The notes: generated by a model from the letters alone, not told the origin. A DNA stretch of 16,681 nt from Mesotoga sp. UBA6090 (GCF_002435945.1 NZ_DIXC01000008.1:1-16681); one strand, 5' to 3'. Shown: positions 6,934 through 14,068, counted from the first letter of the stretch. Made by a program: numbers and translations.

Positions 6934-8370
6934 TCATTTGATTCTAACATCGGGAGCCCATGTGTCACTTTCACAAAGAACCGAGACGCTTACTGCCCCA
7001 ACTCCTGCGCTTATGCCGACGACTGGAGAGACCTCCATTATGTACTCGGGTTTCTTTCCGAGTAGCTTGGTCAGGCTATCTTCGTAAGCCTTTGTAGTCT
7101 TGTGAGCATGAGTTATGTTGTAGGAGACAACATGGCACTTCTTGTTCAACTCTTCAACAAAGCTAAGTATCTTCTTCATGTTTCCGAGTTTGCTGAAGGC
7201 CTTTCCGTAAAGTTTTGAATTGCCTTCTCTATCCACAGATACTATGGGTTTCAAATTAAGGGCCTTTCCCACCAATCCAAGCACCGGGCTGACTCTCCCG
7301 CCCTTTACCATGTATTTCAGCGTGTTAACGCTGACGAAGATCCTTGCATTATTCGTCAGGGTTTCAATAGTCTCAACTATTTCATCATGATCTCGTCGTT
7401 CCTCAATCATCATTGCGGCCTTAAGTACAAGGAGACCAATTGATCCTGATACGTGCCGGGAGTTGATTACGCTGATCTTCTTCCCCCTTAGTCGCTCGGC
7501 AGCCTTTTTGCTGGCATTCCATGTACCGCTTAGTTTGTCCGAAACATGAATTGCTATTATTGAATCATAGTGCGTTCCGAGAAAGTGATAAAGATTCTGA
7601 AATGTGTTCATACCCGGCTGCGCTGAAACTGGGTAATCATCTGCAGAGTCCAGCAAAGAATAGAATTGATCGGCCTTCATCGTTATTTTGTCCAAATATT
7701 GGCTTTGACCAAAGTTGAAATACAATGGAACCATCTGGATCTGATAATAATCCATTACTTCCTTTGGTAAATCGCACACTGAGTCTACGACGAGAGCAAT
7801 AGGATATTTCCGTTTCTGGCTAACTCTATACTGCATTTCCATGTCGTCAACCTTCTGCTGAGTCACATTTCCAAAGTCCTTCAGTCTGAAAAACAACTCT
7901 GCCGGTTCATTTGTGTGAACATGGATTCTTGCTTTGCTCTCTGTGCCTGCAACAAGAGCGGAGTCTCCAGATTCGCTAATGATTGACTTTATTCCTTCGA
8001 TATTTAGTTTAGTACCTTCAATTATCGCTTCAGTACAGAATTTATTCTCAATGTTCCCTTCGTCAATGTGAACGTGATTTCTTAGCTCAACATCCGGGAT
8101 TATCTCATCTTCAAGATTCACACCCTTGCCGCTTAGAAAGGTTTTGATCCCTTCAATAAATGCAACAAAGCCCTTTGCGTCGGCATCGACTACGCCAGCC
8201 TTTTTCAGTATGGCGAGTTTCTCAGGGGTTTTTTCAAGCGACTTCTGGGCGACGGCGTTCGACTGAGCTATCACTTCGAGCAGTGATTTGTCGGAACCAT
8301 CAATACTATTGAGAGCATCGGCCCAGTCCTTCATAACGGTCAGCATAGTTCCTTCAACTGGGGTAACCAT
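6934..8370 (-). CDS. DAK2/DegV fusion, C-terminal part after a frameshift (FakA middle domain + FakB-like domain)
   Basis: These 478 codons carry the rest of a DhaL/DAK2 kinase domain (TPVEGTMLTVMKDWADAL onward), then a FakA-type middle domain at about 85-185 (FCTEAIIEG, then ARIHVHTNEP, then DMEMQ). A full DegV domain follows at about 188-465, with VVDSVCDLP, SAQPG, VSDKLSGTW, LKYMVKGGR and a final SPVVGISAGVGAV. DegV/FakB proteins bind a fatty acid; FakA kinases phosphorylate it. Here the carrier is joined to the kinase and replaces the usual FakA C-terminal domain. The ATG at 8370 has no ribosome-binding site and lies inside the upstream frame, so it is probably not a true start: one missing A near 8370 splits a single gene of about 603 codons. 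The DUF1295 gene starts within a few bases of its stop. If the lesion is real, this part may be silent. Confidence 0.85.
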   Translation of the reverse strand: MVTPVEGTMLTVMKDWADALNSIDGSDKSLLEVIAQSNAVAQKSLEKTPEKLAILKKAGVVDADAKGFVAFIEGIKTFLSGKGVNLEDEIIPDVELRNHVHIDEGNIENKFCTEAIIEGTKLNIEGIKSIISESGDSALVAGTESKARIHVHTNEPAELFFRLKDFGNVTQQKVDDMEMQYRVSQKRKYPIALVVDSVCDLPKEVMDYYQIQMVPLYFNFGQSQYLDKITMKADQFYSLLDSADDYPVSAQPGMNTFQNLYHFLGTHYDSIIAIHVSDKLSGTWNASKKAAERLRGKKISVINSRHVSGSIGLLVLKAAMMIEERRDHDEIVETIETLTNNARIFVSVNTLKYMVKGGRVSPVLGLVGKALNLKPIVSVDREGNSKLYGKAFSKLGNMKKILSFVEELNKKCHVVSYNITHAHKTTKAYEDSLTKLLGKKPEYIMEVSPVVGISAGVGAVSVSVLCESDTWAPDVRIK

Positions 8371-8744
8371 TCGTCATAAGCGTAGGATATAGCTTCTTGA
8401 GCTGCTCTTGCGAAAGTCTGCCTGTCAATACTTTCTCGATTTCCTATTACATTACTGAGCCCGTGCATATACTGGGCGAATATCGCTCCAGAATCTCCCC
8501 TCGCTCCCATTAAAGCAGTATCAGCGATTGATCTAGTCGTCTTGCCTGTTGAGTTGGATACGTCGGTTAGCTCGAGAATATACCTCATCGTCGAAGCAAG
8601 ATTTGTTCCCGTATCGCCGTCGGGAACAGGAAAGACGTTTAGCTTGTTCAGGTCATTCTGCACCTTTATTACGGCACTGGCACCCGAGGAAAAGGCATTG
8701 AAGAACATGGTTCCGTCAAGTAGATTCATTGATCTGGAGTCCAT
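8340..8744 (-). CDS. DAK2/DegV fusion, N-terminal part before a frameshift (DhaL-type kinase domain)
   Basis: These 134 codons encode the beginning of a DAK2 (DhaL/FakA kinase) domain. NLLDG at about 7-11 and LNVFPVPDGDTGTN at about 35-48 carry the aspartates that bind Mg-ATP in this family. MGARGDSGAI at about 79-88 is the second nucleotide-binding loop. True coding ends near residue 125 (YAYDE). After that the frame gives nine foreign residues and a stop, while the family text continues one frame over as MVTPVEGTML. The start is secure: GGGAGGAAA at 8747-8755 lies just before the ATG. The cold-shock gene's terminator lies upstream, so a separate promoter is expected in 8745-8825, but I could not identify one. 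As written, the product would be a truncated kinase lacking the rest of its fold and the fatty-acid-binding half. Confidence 0.85.
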   Translation of the reverse strand: MDSRSMNLLDGTMFFNAFSSGASAVIKVQNDLNKLNVFPVPDGDTGTNLASTMRYILELTDVSNSTGKTTRSIADTALMGARGDSGAIFAQYMHGLSNVIGNRESIDRQTFARAAQEAISYAYDEWLPQLKELC

Positions 8745-8825
8745 CGTTTCCTCCCGTTATTTGTTTTGATTATTGATATGTAAGCACAAGGAAGAGAGAT
8801 TAGTCGGATGATTACAGGAGAGAAC

Positions 8826-8854
8826 AAAAAAATCGCCCGCTAAAAGCGGGCGAT
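8826..8854 (-). terminator. Rho-independent terminator of the cold-shock gene
   Basis: A perfect 10-bp stem (8845-8854 with 8832-8841, loop 8842-8844) is GC-rich. On the minus strand it is followed by seven consecutive T residues (A-run 8826-8832 on the plus strand, of which one lies in the stem). It begins 23 bases after the stop of the cold-shock gene. This is the clearest terminator in the window and separates that gene from the DAK2/DegV operon downstream. Confidence 0.92.
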
Positions 8855-8877
8855 CCGGTTCCTATATGGGCAATCGA

Positions 8878-9078
8878 TTACTTCGCAATTCTAACTTTTG
8901 CTGCCTGAGGACCCTTTGGACCGTCTTCAACATCGAATTCGACTCTCTGTCCTTCGTCAAGGGTCTTGAAACCATCCATCTCAATAGCTGAGAAGTGAAC
9001 GAAAACATCCCCACCGTCATCCTTAGTAATGAATCCATAACCTTTTGTTCCGTTGAACCACTTTACTGTTCCTGTCAT
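8878..9078 (-). CDS. csp: Cold-shock domain protein (CspA family)
   Basis: This 66-residue single cold-shock domain is an OB-fold RNA/ssDNA chaperone. It begins MTGTVKWFNGTKGYGFI, includes RNP1 (KGYGFI, about 12-17) and RNP2 (VFVHFS, about 25-30), and ends GPQAAKVRIAK as usual. I place the start at the ATG at 9078 rather than at 9120. The domain begins there, the length is the family norm, and AAGGAGG lies 11 bases upstream. The 14 codons upstream read across the ribosome-binding site. The gene stands alone, with its own promoter (about 9147-9177), a leader of roughly 60 bases with two small hairpins, and a strong terminator. Such leaders are often where cold or structural control acts in this family, but regulation here is inferred. 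Confidence 0.95.
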   Translation of the reverse strand: MTGTVKWFNGTKGYGFITKDDGGDVFVHFSAIEMDGFKTLDEGQRVEFDVEDGPKGPQAAKVRIAK

Positions 9079-9105
9079 ACTTAAATGTTCCTCCTTAAAA
9101 CTACC

Positions 9106-9141
9106 TTGCACCACTTGCAAAGCGATAGTGTCCTTTGGACA
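9106..9141 (-). promoter_or_regulatory. Structured 5' leader of the cold-shock gene
   Basis: Within the presumed leader two small perfect stems can form. The first is TGTCC-AAA-GGACA at 9129-9141, right at the expected transcript start. The second is TTGCA-AGTGG-TGCAA at 9106-9120, about 14 bases before the ribosome-binding site. Both are short (5 bp). Cold-shock mRNAs are known for leader structures that change with temperature; a comparable role here is an inference. Confidence 0.4.
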
Positions 9142-9146
9142 GATAG

Positions 9147-9177
9147 ATTATAACACAGACTTTCGAATAAAATGCAA
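9147..9177 (-). promoter_or_regulatory. Promoter of the cold-shock gene
   Basis: On the minus strand a perfect TATAAT (9152 down to 9147) is preceded by TG one base upstream, giving an extended -10 (TGTTATAAT). A -35-like TTGCAT lies at 9177-9172, 19 bases away, which is long; the extended -10 may compensate. Transcription would start near 9140, about 60 bases before the ATG. Confidence 0.75.
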
Positions 9178-9263
9178 GCCGACTGCAAGATTAATTTGAC
9201 TATTTCTAATATTCAGGTGTTTTGTCTTTGAAACAATCACCAAAACAAAATCCGCAAAATCTT

Positions 9264-10679
9264 TTATTGGCCATTGATAGCCGTCTCCAGCGATTTATTC
9301 AGTTCCAAGAAAAGTCTTTCGAATTTCTCGCAGCTGGTTCTTTCCGGATTGCGATTTCCATACTTGACAGGAACATATATCGCTGTCAGTTTGGTCAACA
9401 GTCTTTTTGTTATGCCCTTTGTTTGCCAGACCAGTTCATACGGAGTCAGCTGACGATAATCGCTAAAGTACATTTCTCTGAGCCATTGATAAGCTGATAT
9501 TATGAACTCCTTCCCTTCTTCATATGCGGGGAGTTCGGTTGCAATGTGATGCACTTTTTCCTCGATTGGTTCTTCTGCCTCAGGCGTCGAAGGATTCATC
9601 TGGCGTCTTCTAGTGATGAAGAATACCATATAGGCAAGAGCCGCCGAGAGAAGGACTATACCGGTGAGGGTGGCGACTCTTAGGATCAAGTAGACCGACC
9701 GCCCGGCACTGGCAGTCTCTACAGACGGGGGCTCGCCTTCCTCCTGCTGAGCAACTTCCCCTCCAGAGGAAGGCATAGAAGTGGAAAGGTCGCTGAAGAT
9801 ACCGCCAGTTCCAAATACGATATCTTCTGAAAGCGGTAACGATCTTAGATACATGAAACCCCCGACAAGAACTACAACTACAGATACCAATATCATAAGA
9901 GGTGGAACAAGCCGTGCCCACCCTTTGAATTCTCTCAAAGCCTTCCTTGCCACTGAAATCACGAGAATCAGGATGATTGTGTAGAACCCAAAGAGAAAGA
10001 TAGAATCTATGAAACCGACTTCGGGGACCTCTTCTGGAATAGCGATTTCAGAACCGCCATCGGCTCTCTGTGCCGTTGAAGATTCTGCTTCTTCAGAGAA
10101 GAATGAAGGTTGCTCCTCGTCTCTCGAAGACTCTATCTCGCTTTCTGAGACCTCAGAGACAGCGGCTCTGTTTGCTGAGGGAATCAACCCTCCTCTGTAA
10201 TCACCCAGAAGGGCTATGGTCAGCAGAGGAAGAAGGACTGCCAGAGCAAGGAAGACTCTTGGTGCCTTTGGTATTAGAAGCAGTCTTACGAATAGCAATA
10301 TCAGAGTGACATAGGCTCCAGTGTGGTGCAGAACGGGACTAACCGAAAGAGAAACTCCCACAATGAAGACTCCTGCAACTGAGATGTATTCGTTTCTGTC
10401 CATCGAGAGAACGATTCCGGCCATAGCTCCCAGTGCGGAAACCGACAGAGCCAGGCCGCTTCTCAAAACTCCCAGCAACAGAATAGTTGTTGCGAAGAGC
10501 AGAACTGGAAGAAGTAAGTAGACGCTGCACCCCGTCTTTGTTCGTCCGAGGTAAAAGAGAAAGGCCACCAGCCCGGCAAGACAGACGGCGAAAACAACTC
10601 CTCCAGCAAAGAACAACTGTACGAAGCAGATCAAAAAGACTGCTGCAGCCCCCGTCAGCGAGCTTCTATCGATTCTCAA
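9264..10679 (-). CDS. Multi-span membrane protein with DUF4129-like C-terminal domain
   Basis: This 471-residue protein has about ten hydrophobic segments by eye: seven between 11 and 159, two at about 223-245 and 256-278, and one at about 329-356. A Ser/Glu-rich acidic linker fills 160-222 and a second one about 290-327. The cytoplasmic-looking tail (about 395-465) has an AYQWLREMYF, QLTPYEL and LTAIYVPVKYG pattern like DUF4129. That domain usually ends TgpA-type transglutaminase membrane proteins. The Cys-His-Asp transglutaminase core expected between the last helices is not present. The start is TTG at 10679, overlapping the DUF58 gene by 14 bases; GGAGG at 10692-10696 is 12 bases away, and an upstream in-frame TGA excludes a longer start. 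It is the third gene of a MoxR-DUF58 operon. Function unknown; probably a membrane partner of the MoxR chaperone. Confidence 0.75.
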   Translation of the reverse strand: MRIDRSSLTGAAAVFLICFVQLFFAGGVVFAVCLAGLVAFLFYLGRTKTGCSVYLLLPVLLFATTILLLGVLRSGLALSVSALGAMAGIVLSMDRNEYISVAGVFIVGVSLSVSPVLHHTGAYVTLILLFVRLLLIPKAPRVFLALAVLLPLLTIALLGDYRGGLIPSANRAAVSEVSESEIESSRDEEQPSFFSEEAESSTAQRADGGSEIAIPEEVPEVGFIDSIFLFGFYTIILILVISVARKALREFKGWARLVPPLMILVSVVVVLVGGFMYLRSLPLSEDIVFGTGGIFSDLSTSMPSSGGEVAQQEEGEPPSVETASAGRSVYLILRVATLTGIVLLSAALAYMVFFITRRRQMNPSTPEAEEPIEEKVHHIATELPAYEEGKEFIISAYQWLREMYFSDYRQLTPYELVWQTKGITKRLLTKLTAIYVPVKYGNRNPERTSCEKFERLFLELNKSLETAINGQ

Positions 10680-11946
10680 GATCGATCAGTACCTCCTGGA
10701 TCGACTGATTGTCTCCTACGACACGTACGATTATCTGTTCCTGTTCAAGAAGGGCGGCACGCCTTCTGAGCTCTTTGATAGTTCTGGGAAGCATTTGGCA
10801 AGAGATAGTACGTTTGGTCCACGGTTCTCTGGGATTGAACGGAACAATAATAACAACTACACGGCTAGAGTGTGACCTTGCTCTAAGCAGATGCGGCAGG
10901 ATCTCCTCTCCGAGATAAAGCGAGACTATAACGACCGTAGTTGAGGGATCGAAGCGTTCAAGATCTCCTTCAAGAACATCTGGAAGCTGGGGGCCCTGAT
11001 CACTGCCTTTGCTTTCAGAGAGCGCTTCAGCGAAGTCTGTCCAGTCTCGGCCCGAATCGCTCAGCCTAAGTATCTTGTCACCGACAACTACGAGTCCTAT
11101 ACTTCCTCCAGTTTCATATGAGAACCTGACAAGGCCAAGAGCGAGCTGAACTGCGATCTCTTCATAGTCGATTCTGATTTTCTCCCACACATCGCGGGCG
11201 AATATCTCCCTTGAAAGGTTAAGGTCGAGGTAGAGCAGGGTTTTGCTAACGGCGGTGTAGCCAAACTCCTTGCTCATGAGTTTTCCGAGCCTGGCAGATG
11301 CGTTCCAGTGGATCCTGTTAAGAGGTTCCCTTTCATACTCCTTAATACCCTTGAAATCGACCGGGTCCTCCATCAGCTGGAAATCGCTCCGCTTCCCTGG
11401 AAGGAGTTCTCTGAGTCTCAGGGGAAAGGAATCGAGATTCAGGACTCTTGGAAGCACAAGAACGGATCCGTCTGCCGAATATGTTGCAGTGTGCGAGAAA
11501 AACCTAAGCGGATCTCTTGAAATGAGAACTACACGCGATATGTCTTTCTTACCCCGCTTCCTGAAAGTCAGCCTAGTTTCTACTACTGAATTACTGTCTG
11601 AAGAAAGGATTACGGAACTCTCCTTGGATCCAAGATATTCTCTCTCCGCTCTTATGACAGGAAATATAGTACTGTTAAGGGATATCGGAGAGCCTCCTTC
11701 GATGGTGTATTCAACAGTGAGAGACTCACCGGAGAACAGCCTTTCTCTATCCAAGGAGCGACTGATAACTAGCCTTTTTATAGTCGCTCTTGTGATGCAG
11801 TAATAGACCCATACAATTGCTGAGAGAGTGAGGAATGTCGCCGAATACGCGTTGAAAAACAATATCGACCAGCAAATGGAAACTGCCGTCATTATTATTA
11901 GCGGTTTTCCTTTCGAGTTTATCTCCTCGAGTTCAAGCCTTTTCAT
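10666..11946 (-). CDS. DUF58 family protein
   Basis: This 426-residue protein has two N-terminal membrane helices (about 15-33 and 36-51), an extracytoplasmic beta-rich part, and the DUF58 hallmark DFKGIKEYEREPLNRIHWNA within about 197-216, continuing SARLGKLMSKEF. DUF58 is a degenerate von Willebrand A-like domain. The MIDAS-like stretch LYLDLNLS (Asp241, Asn243, Ser245) is only partly conserved. DUF58 genes almost always sit next to moxR-type ATPase genes, as here, and are thought to be targets of the ATPase's chaperone or maturation activity. The ATG lies inside the moxR-like gene (14-base overlap) without its own clear ribosome-binding site, so it is probably translated by coupling. No molecular function is established. 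Confidence 0.88.
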   Translation of the reverse strand: MKRLELEEINSKGKPLIIMTAVSICWSILFFNAYSATFLTLSAIVWVYYCITRATIKRLVISRSLDRERLFSGESLTVEYTIEGGSPISLNSTIFPVIRAEREYLGSKESSVILSSDSNSVVETRLTFRKRGKKDISRVVLISRDPLRFFSHTATYSADGSVLVLPRVLNLDSFPLRLRELLPGKRSDFQLMEDPVDFKGIKEYEREPLNRIHWNASARLGKLMSKEFGYTAVSKTLLYLDLNLSREIFARDVWEKIRIDYEEIAVQLALGLVRFSYETGGSIGLVVVGDKILRLSDSGRDWTDFAEALSESKGSDQGPQLPDVLEGDLERFDPSTTVVIVSLYLGEEILPHLLRARSHSSRVVVIIVPFNPREPWTKRTISCQMLPRTIKELRRRAALLEQEQIIVRVVGDNQSIQEVLIDLENR

Positions 11947-12883
11947 AGTTTATAGGGATCGGTACAGACTCGACGATGTCCAGAACGATTTCTCTGCTGG
12001 ATCTCCTCATGAGACGGGCTTCTGGCTTGATCATTATTCTGTGAGAGAGAATATCTGGAGCCACTTCCTTTACATCGTCGGGAATGATGTAATCCCTGCC
12101 TCTCAGTCCGGCTAGAGCCCTTGCGGTTTCCATCAAAGCGATTGAACCTCTTGGGCTAGAGCCTAGTTGAACATCTTTGTGTCTTCTTGTTGCATTGACA
12201 ATGGAGACAATATACCCGAGAAGGGAGTCCTCAATTGCGACCTCTTTGACCAGCCGAAGGACTTCGTTCAGGTCCTCGCAATTGGAAACAGATCCTAACG
12301 TCGCTATCGGGTGCTCCCGAGAGATTCCCTTAAGAAGACTCTTCTCGCTTTCCTCGCCTGGGTAGCCCAATGTCAAAGATATGGCAAATCTATCCAGTTG
12401 AGCTTCGGGAAGAGGGAAGGTCCCTTCAAATTCGACGGGATTTTGAGTCGCAATAACGAAGAAGGGATGCTCCATATTGAAGGTCTTGCCGTCAACTGTG
12501 ACTTGTCTCTCTGCCATAGCTTCGAGTAGGGCAGATTGCGTTCTCGGAGTTGTTCTGTTCACTTCGTCGACGAGAAGAATCTGGGTGAAAACCGGCCCTC
12601 TTCTGAACGTGAACTCATTGGTCTTGAGGTTGAGAATACTGATGCCTGTAACGTCTCCTGGGAGAAGGTCGGGAGTACACTGCAGTCTGTTGAAATCGAG
12701 TCCCAGGGAAATGGCCAAACTTCTGGCCAGCATCGTCTTCCCAACTCCGGGTACATCGTTTATCAAGACGTGGCCGCCGCTTAACAGAACGGCAAGGACT
12801 CTTTCGATTACTCGGTCTTTGCCAACTATCACTCTGGAGATGTTGTTCAGGAGTTTGCTTCCAAAGTCTTTGATGGGAATCAT
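11933..12883 (-). CDS. MoxR-family AAA+ ATPase
   Basis: This 316-residue AAA+ ATPase of the MoxR subgroup (AAA_3 domain with a C-terminal lid) has Walker A DVPGVGKT at about 43-50, Walker B LLVDE at about 103-107 followed by NRTTPRTQSALLEAMAE, sensor 1 ATQN at about 145-148, arginine finger in LPEAQLDRF (Arg165), and sensor 2 in SSPRGS (Arg245). All catalytic elements are present. MoxR proteins act as chaperones that insert cofactors or mature partner complexes. The partners here are probably the DUF58 protein and the membrane protein encoded next. GGGAGGTGAGGC directly precedes the ATG at 12883. It is the first gene of a three-gene overlapping operon, with a palindrome in the upstream region that could be an operator. 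Confidence 0.93.
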   Translation of the reverse strand: MIPIKDFGSKLLNNISRVIVGKDRVIERVLAVLLSGGHVLINDVPGVGKTMLARSLAISLGLDFNRLQCTPDLLPGDVTGISILNLKTNEFTFRRGPVFTQILLVDEVNRTTPRTQSALLEAMAERQVTVDGKTFNMEHPFFVIATQNPVEFEGTFPLPEAQLDRFAISLTLGYPGEESEKSLLKGISREHPIATLGSVSNCEDLNEVLRLVKEVAIEDSLLGYIVSIVNATRRHKDVQLGSSPRGSIALMETARALAGLRGRDYIIPDDVKEVAPDILSHRIMIKPEARLMRRSSREIVLDIVESVPIPINYEKA

Positions 12884-12937
12884 GCCTCACCTCCCGGAAA
12901 GTCTGTGGTCTGTTGAGTTTAGCACAGAAAAAAACCA

Positions 12938-12953
12938 ACTATCTAAAGATAGT
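12938..12953. promoter_or_regulatory. 16-bp palindrome upstream of the moxR-like operon (candidate operator)
   Basis: ACTATCT-AA-AGATAGT is a perfect inverted repeat with 7-bp arms. Read on the minus strand it directly follows a TATATACT stretch (12951-12958) that could be a -10 element, although no good -35 is visible. It sits between the pot-type operon terminator and the moxR-like ribosome-binding site. A dimeric repressor site is the simplest reading; a chance repeat in AT-rich DNA is possible. Confidence 0.4.
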
Positions 12954-12965
12954 ATATATTCTTCC

Positions 12966-12999
12966 AAAAAGCTCATCTCCTAACTCAATGGAGATGAGC
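12966..12999 (-). terminator. Rho-independent terminator of the polyamine-transport operon
   Basis: A perfect 10-bp stem (GCTCATCTCC at 12971-12980 with GGAGATGAGC at 12990-12999, 9-base loop) is followed on the minus strand by TTTTT (12970-12966). It begins 40 bases after the stop of the binding-protein gene. On the plus strand no T-run follows, so it serves the minus-strand operon. Confidence 0.88.
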
Positions 13000-13039
13000 C
13001 TAAGATCAACCGATTCTAGTGAATGCTTTCTTGCTGAGA

Positions 13040-14056
13040 CTAAAACCCGAATCTAATCTCATTCCAAAGGGTGTTGTAAATACGAAGATTCTCTCCAAGA
13101 TCTTTGATCAGTTCGGTATTCTTAAGATCTTCGGCAGAATACACGGGTTCCTCCTTGGTCAATTCTCTCGCAGGTATATTTGGAGAAGGAAGAAGAAGGT
13201 AATCGGATACCTCTGCTGCAACGTCGGGCCTGAGTATGTAATTTATGAAGAGGTGTGCATTCTCCAGGTTAGTAGCGCCTTTTAGAATTACAAAACTGTC
13301 TATCCACAGTGTGCTGCCTTCCCACGGAATGAAGAAATCAATATACTTCAGCTCTTCTTCTGTGGCTTCATAGAAGATATTTTCACCGTAACCGTGTACC
13401 ACCCAGAACTCTCCTGAAATTATTCCCTTTGCGAAAAGCTCATTATCGAACTTGGCAATATTATCTTTCCATTTTAGAATCAGATTCTTTGCTTCCTCGA
13501 GTTCATCTGGATCGGTTGAGTTTACTGAATAACCCAGGTACTTAAGAGCAGCACCGAAAACTTCTCTCATATCATCAAGTAGAGTCATCGTTCCCTGGAA
13601 TTGCGGCAATTCGAAGATCTTCCAGGATCTAGGATAGACCTCTACAAAATTCGTGTTAACCGCGATTCCAGTAGTTCCTACCATATAGGGAATACTATAT
13701 GTATTCTCAGGATCATAGTACATTTGTTCTACAACATCAGGATCTATGTTTGCGAGATTTGGCACCAGAGACTTGTCTATAGGGATCAACATGTCTTCCT
13801 TGATCATGATACTTGTATAATCTGCCGAAGGCATGGCAAGATCATAACCACGGGCTCCGGCTTTGATCTTGGCGAACATTGTCTCGTTCGAGTCGTAATT
13901 GTCGTAAATCACACTTACTCCATACTCCTTCGAAAAGGCATCAATAACCTCGCTGGGAATGTAGTCCGACCAGCCGTAAATAATTAGATTTCCCTGTCCG
14001 AATACTAGTGCGGTTAAGAAAAGTAAGATACCGAAAATTGGTAACCTTCTGATCAT
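13040..14056 (-). CDS. potD: Spermidine/putrescine ABC importer, periplasmic binding protein (PotD-like)
   Basis: This 338-residue polyamine receptor has a signal peptide covering about residues 1-20 (hydrophobic run ending LVFG), followed by NLIIYGWSDYIP, the usual start of the mature PotD fold. Residues corresponding to known PotD ligand contacts can be recognised by eye: Trp29 and Tyr32 in GWSDYIP, Ser78 and Tyr80 in MPSADY, Asp161 and Glu165 in LLDDMREVFG, and Trp251-Asp253 in LWIDS. No lipobox cysteine is present. I place the start at ATG 14056, eight bases after AGGAGG (14065-14070 region), rather than at the GTG at 14065 that overlaps the ribosome-binding site itself. It is the last gene of the importer operon, 12 bases after the PotC-like stop, and is followed by a clear terminator. 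Spermidine versus putrescine cannot be decided. Confidence 0.9.
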   Translation of the reverse strand: MIRRLPIFGILLFLTALVFGQGNLIIYGWSDYIPSEVIDAFSKEYGVSVIYDNYDSNETMFAKIKAGARGYDLAMPSADYTSIMIKEDMLIPIDKSLVPNLANIDPDVVEQMYYDPENTYSIPYMVGTTGIAVNTNFVEVYPRSWKIFELPQFQGTMTLLDDMREVFGAALKYLGYSVNSTDPDELEEAKNLILKWKDNIAKFDNELFAKGIISGEFWVVHGYGENIFYEATEEELKYIDFFIPWEGSTLWIDSFVILKGATNLENAHLFINYILRPDVAAEVSDYLLLPSPNIPARELTKEEPVYSAEDLKNTELIKDLGENLRIYNTLWNEIRFGF

Positions 14057-14068
14057 TATTTCCACCTC

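Noticed and set aside
8340..8402. Programmed -1 ribosomal frameshift to join the DAK2 and DegV frames
   Set aside because: No slippery heptamer, no obvious downstream pseudoknot and no internal ribosome-binding site at the junction; a missing base explains the data more simply.
9079..9120. An N-terminally extended cold-shock protein of 80 residues starting at 9120
   Set aside because: The extra 14 codons read across the ribosome-binding site and a leader hairpin; the ATG at 9078 gives the exact family length.
14057..14065. GTG start at 14065 for the PotD-like receptor
   Set aside because: This GTG is part of the AGGAGGTG ribosome-binding site; the ATG at 14056 has ideal spacing and gives a normal signal peptide.
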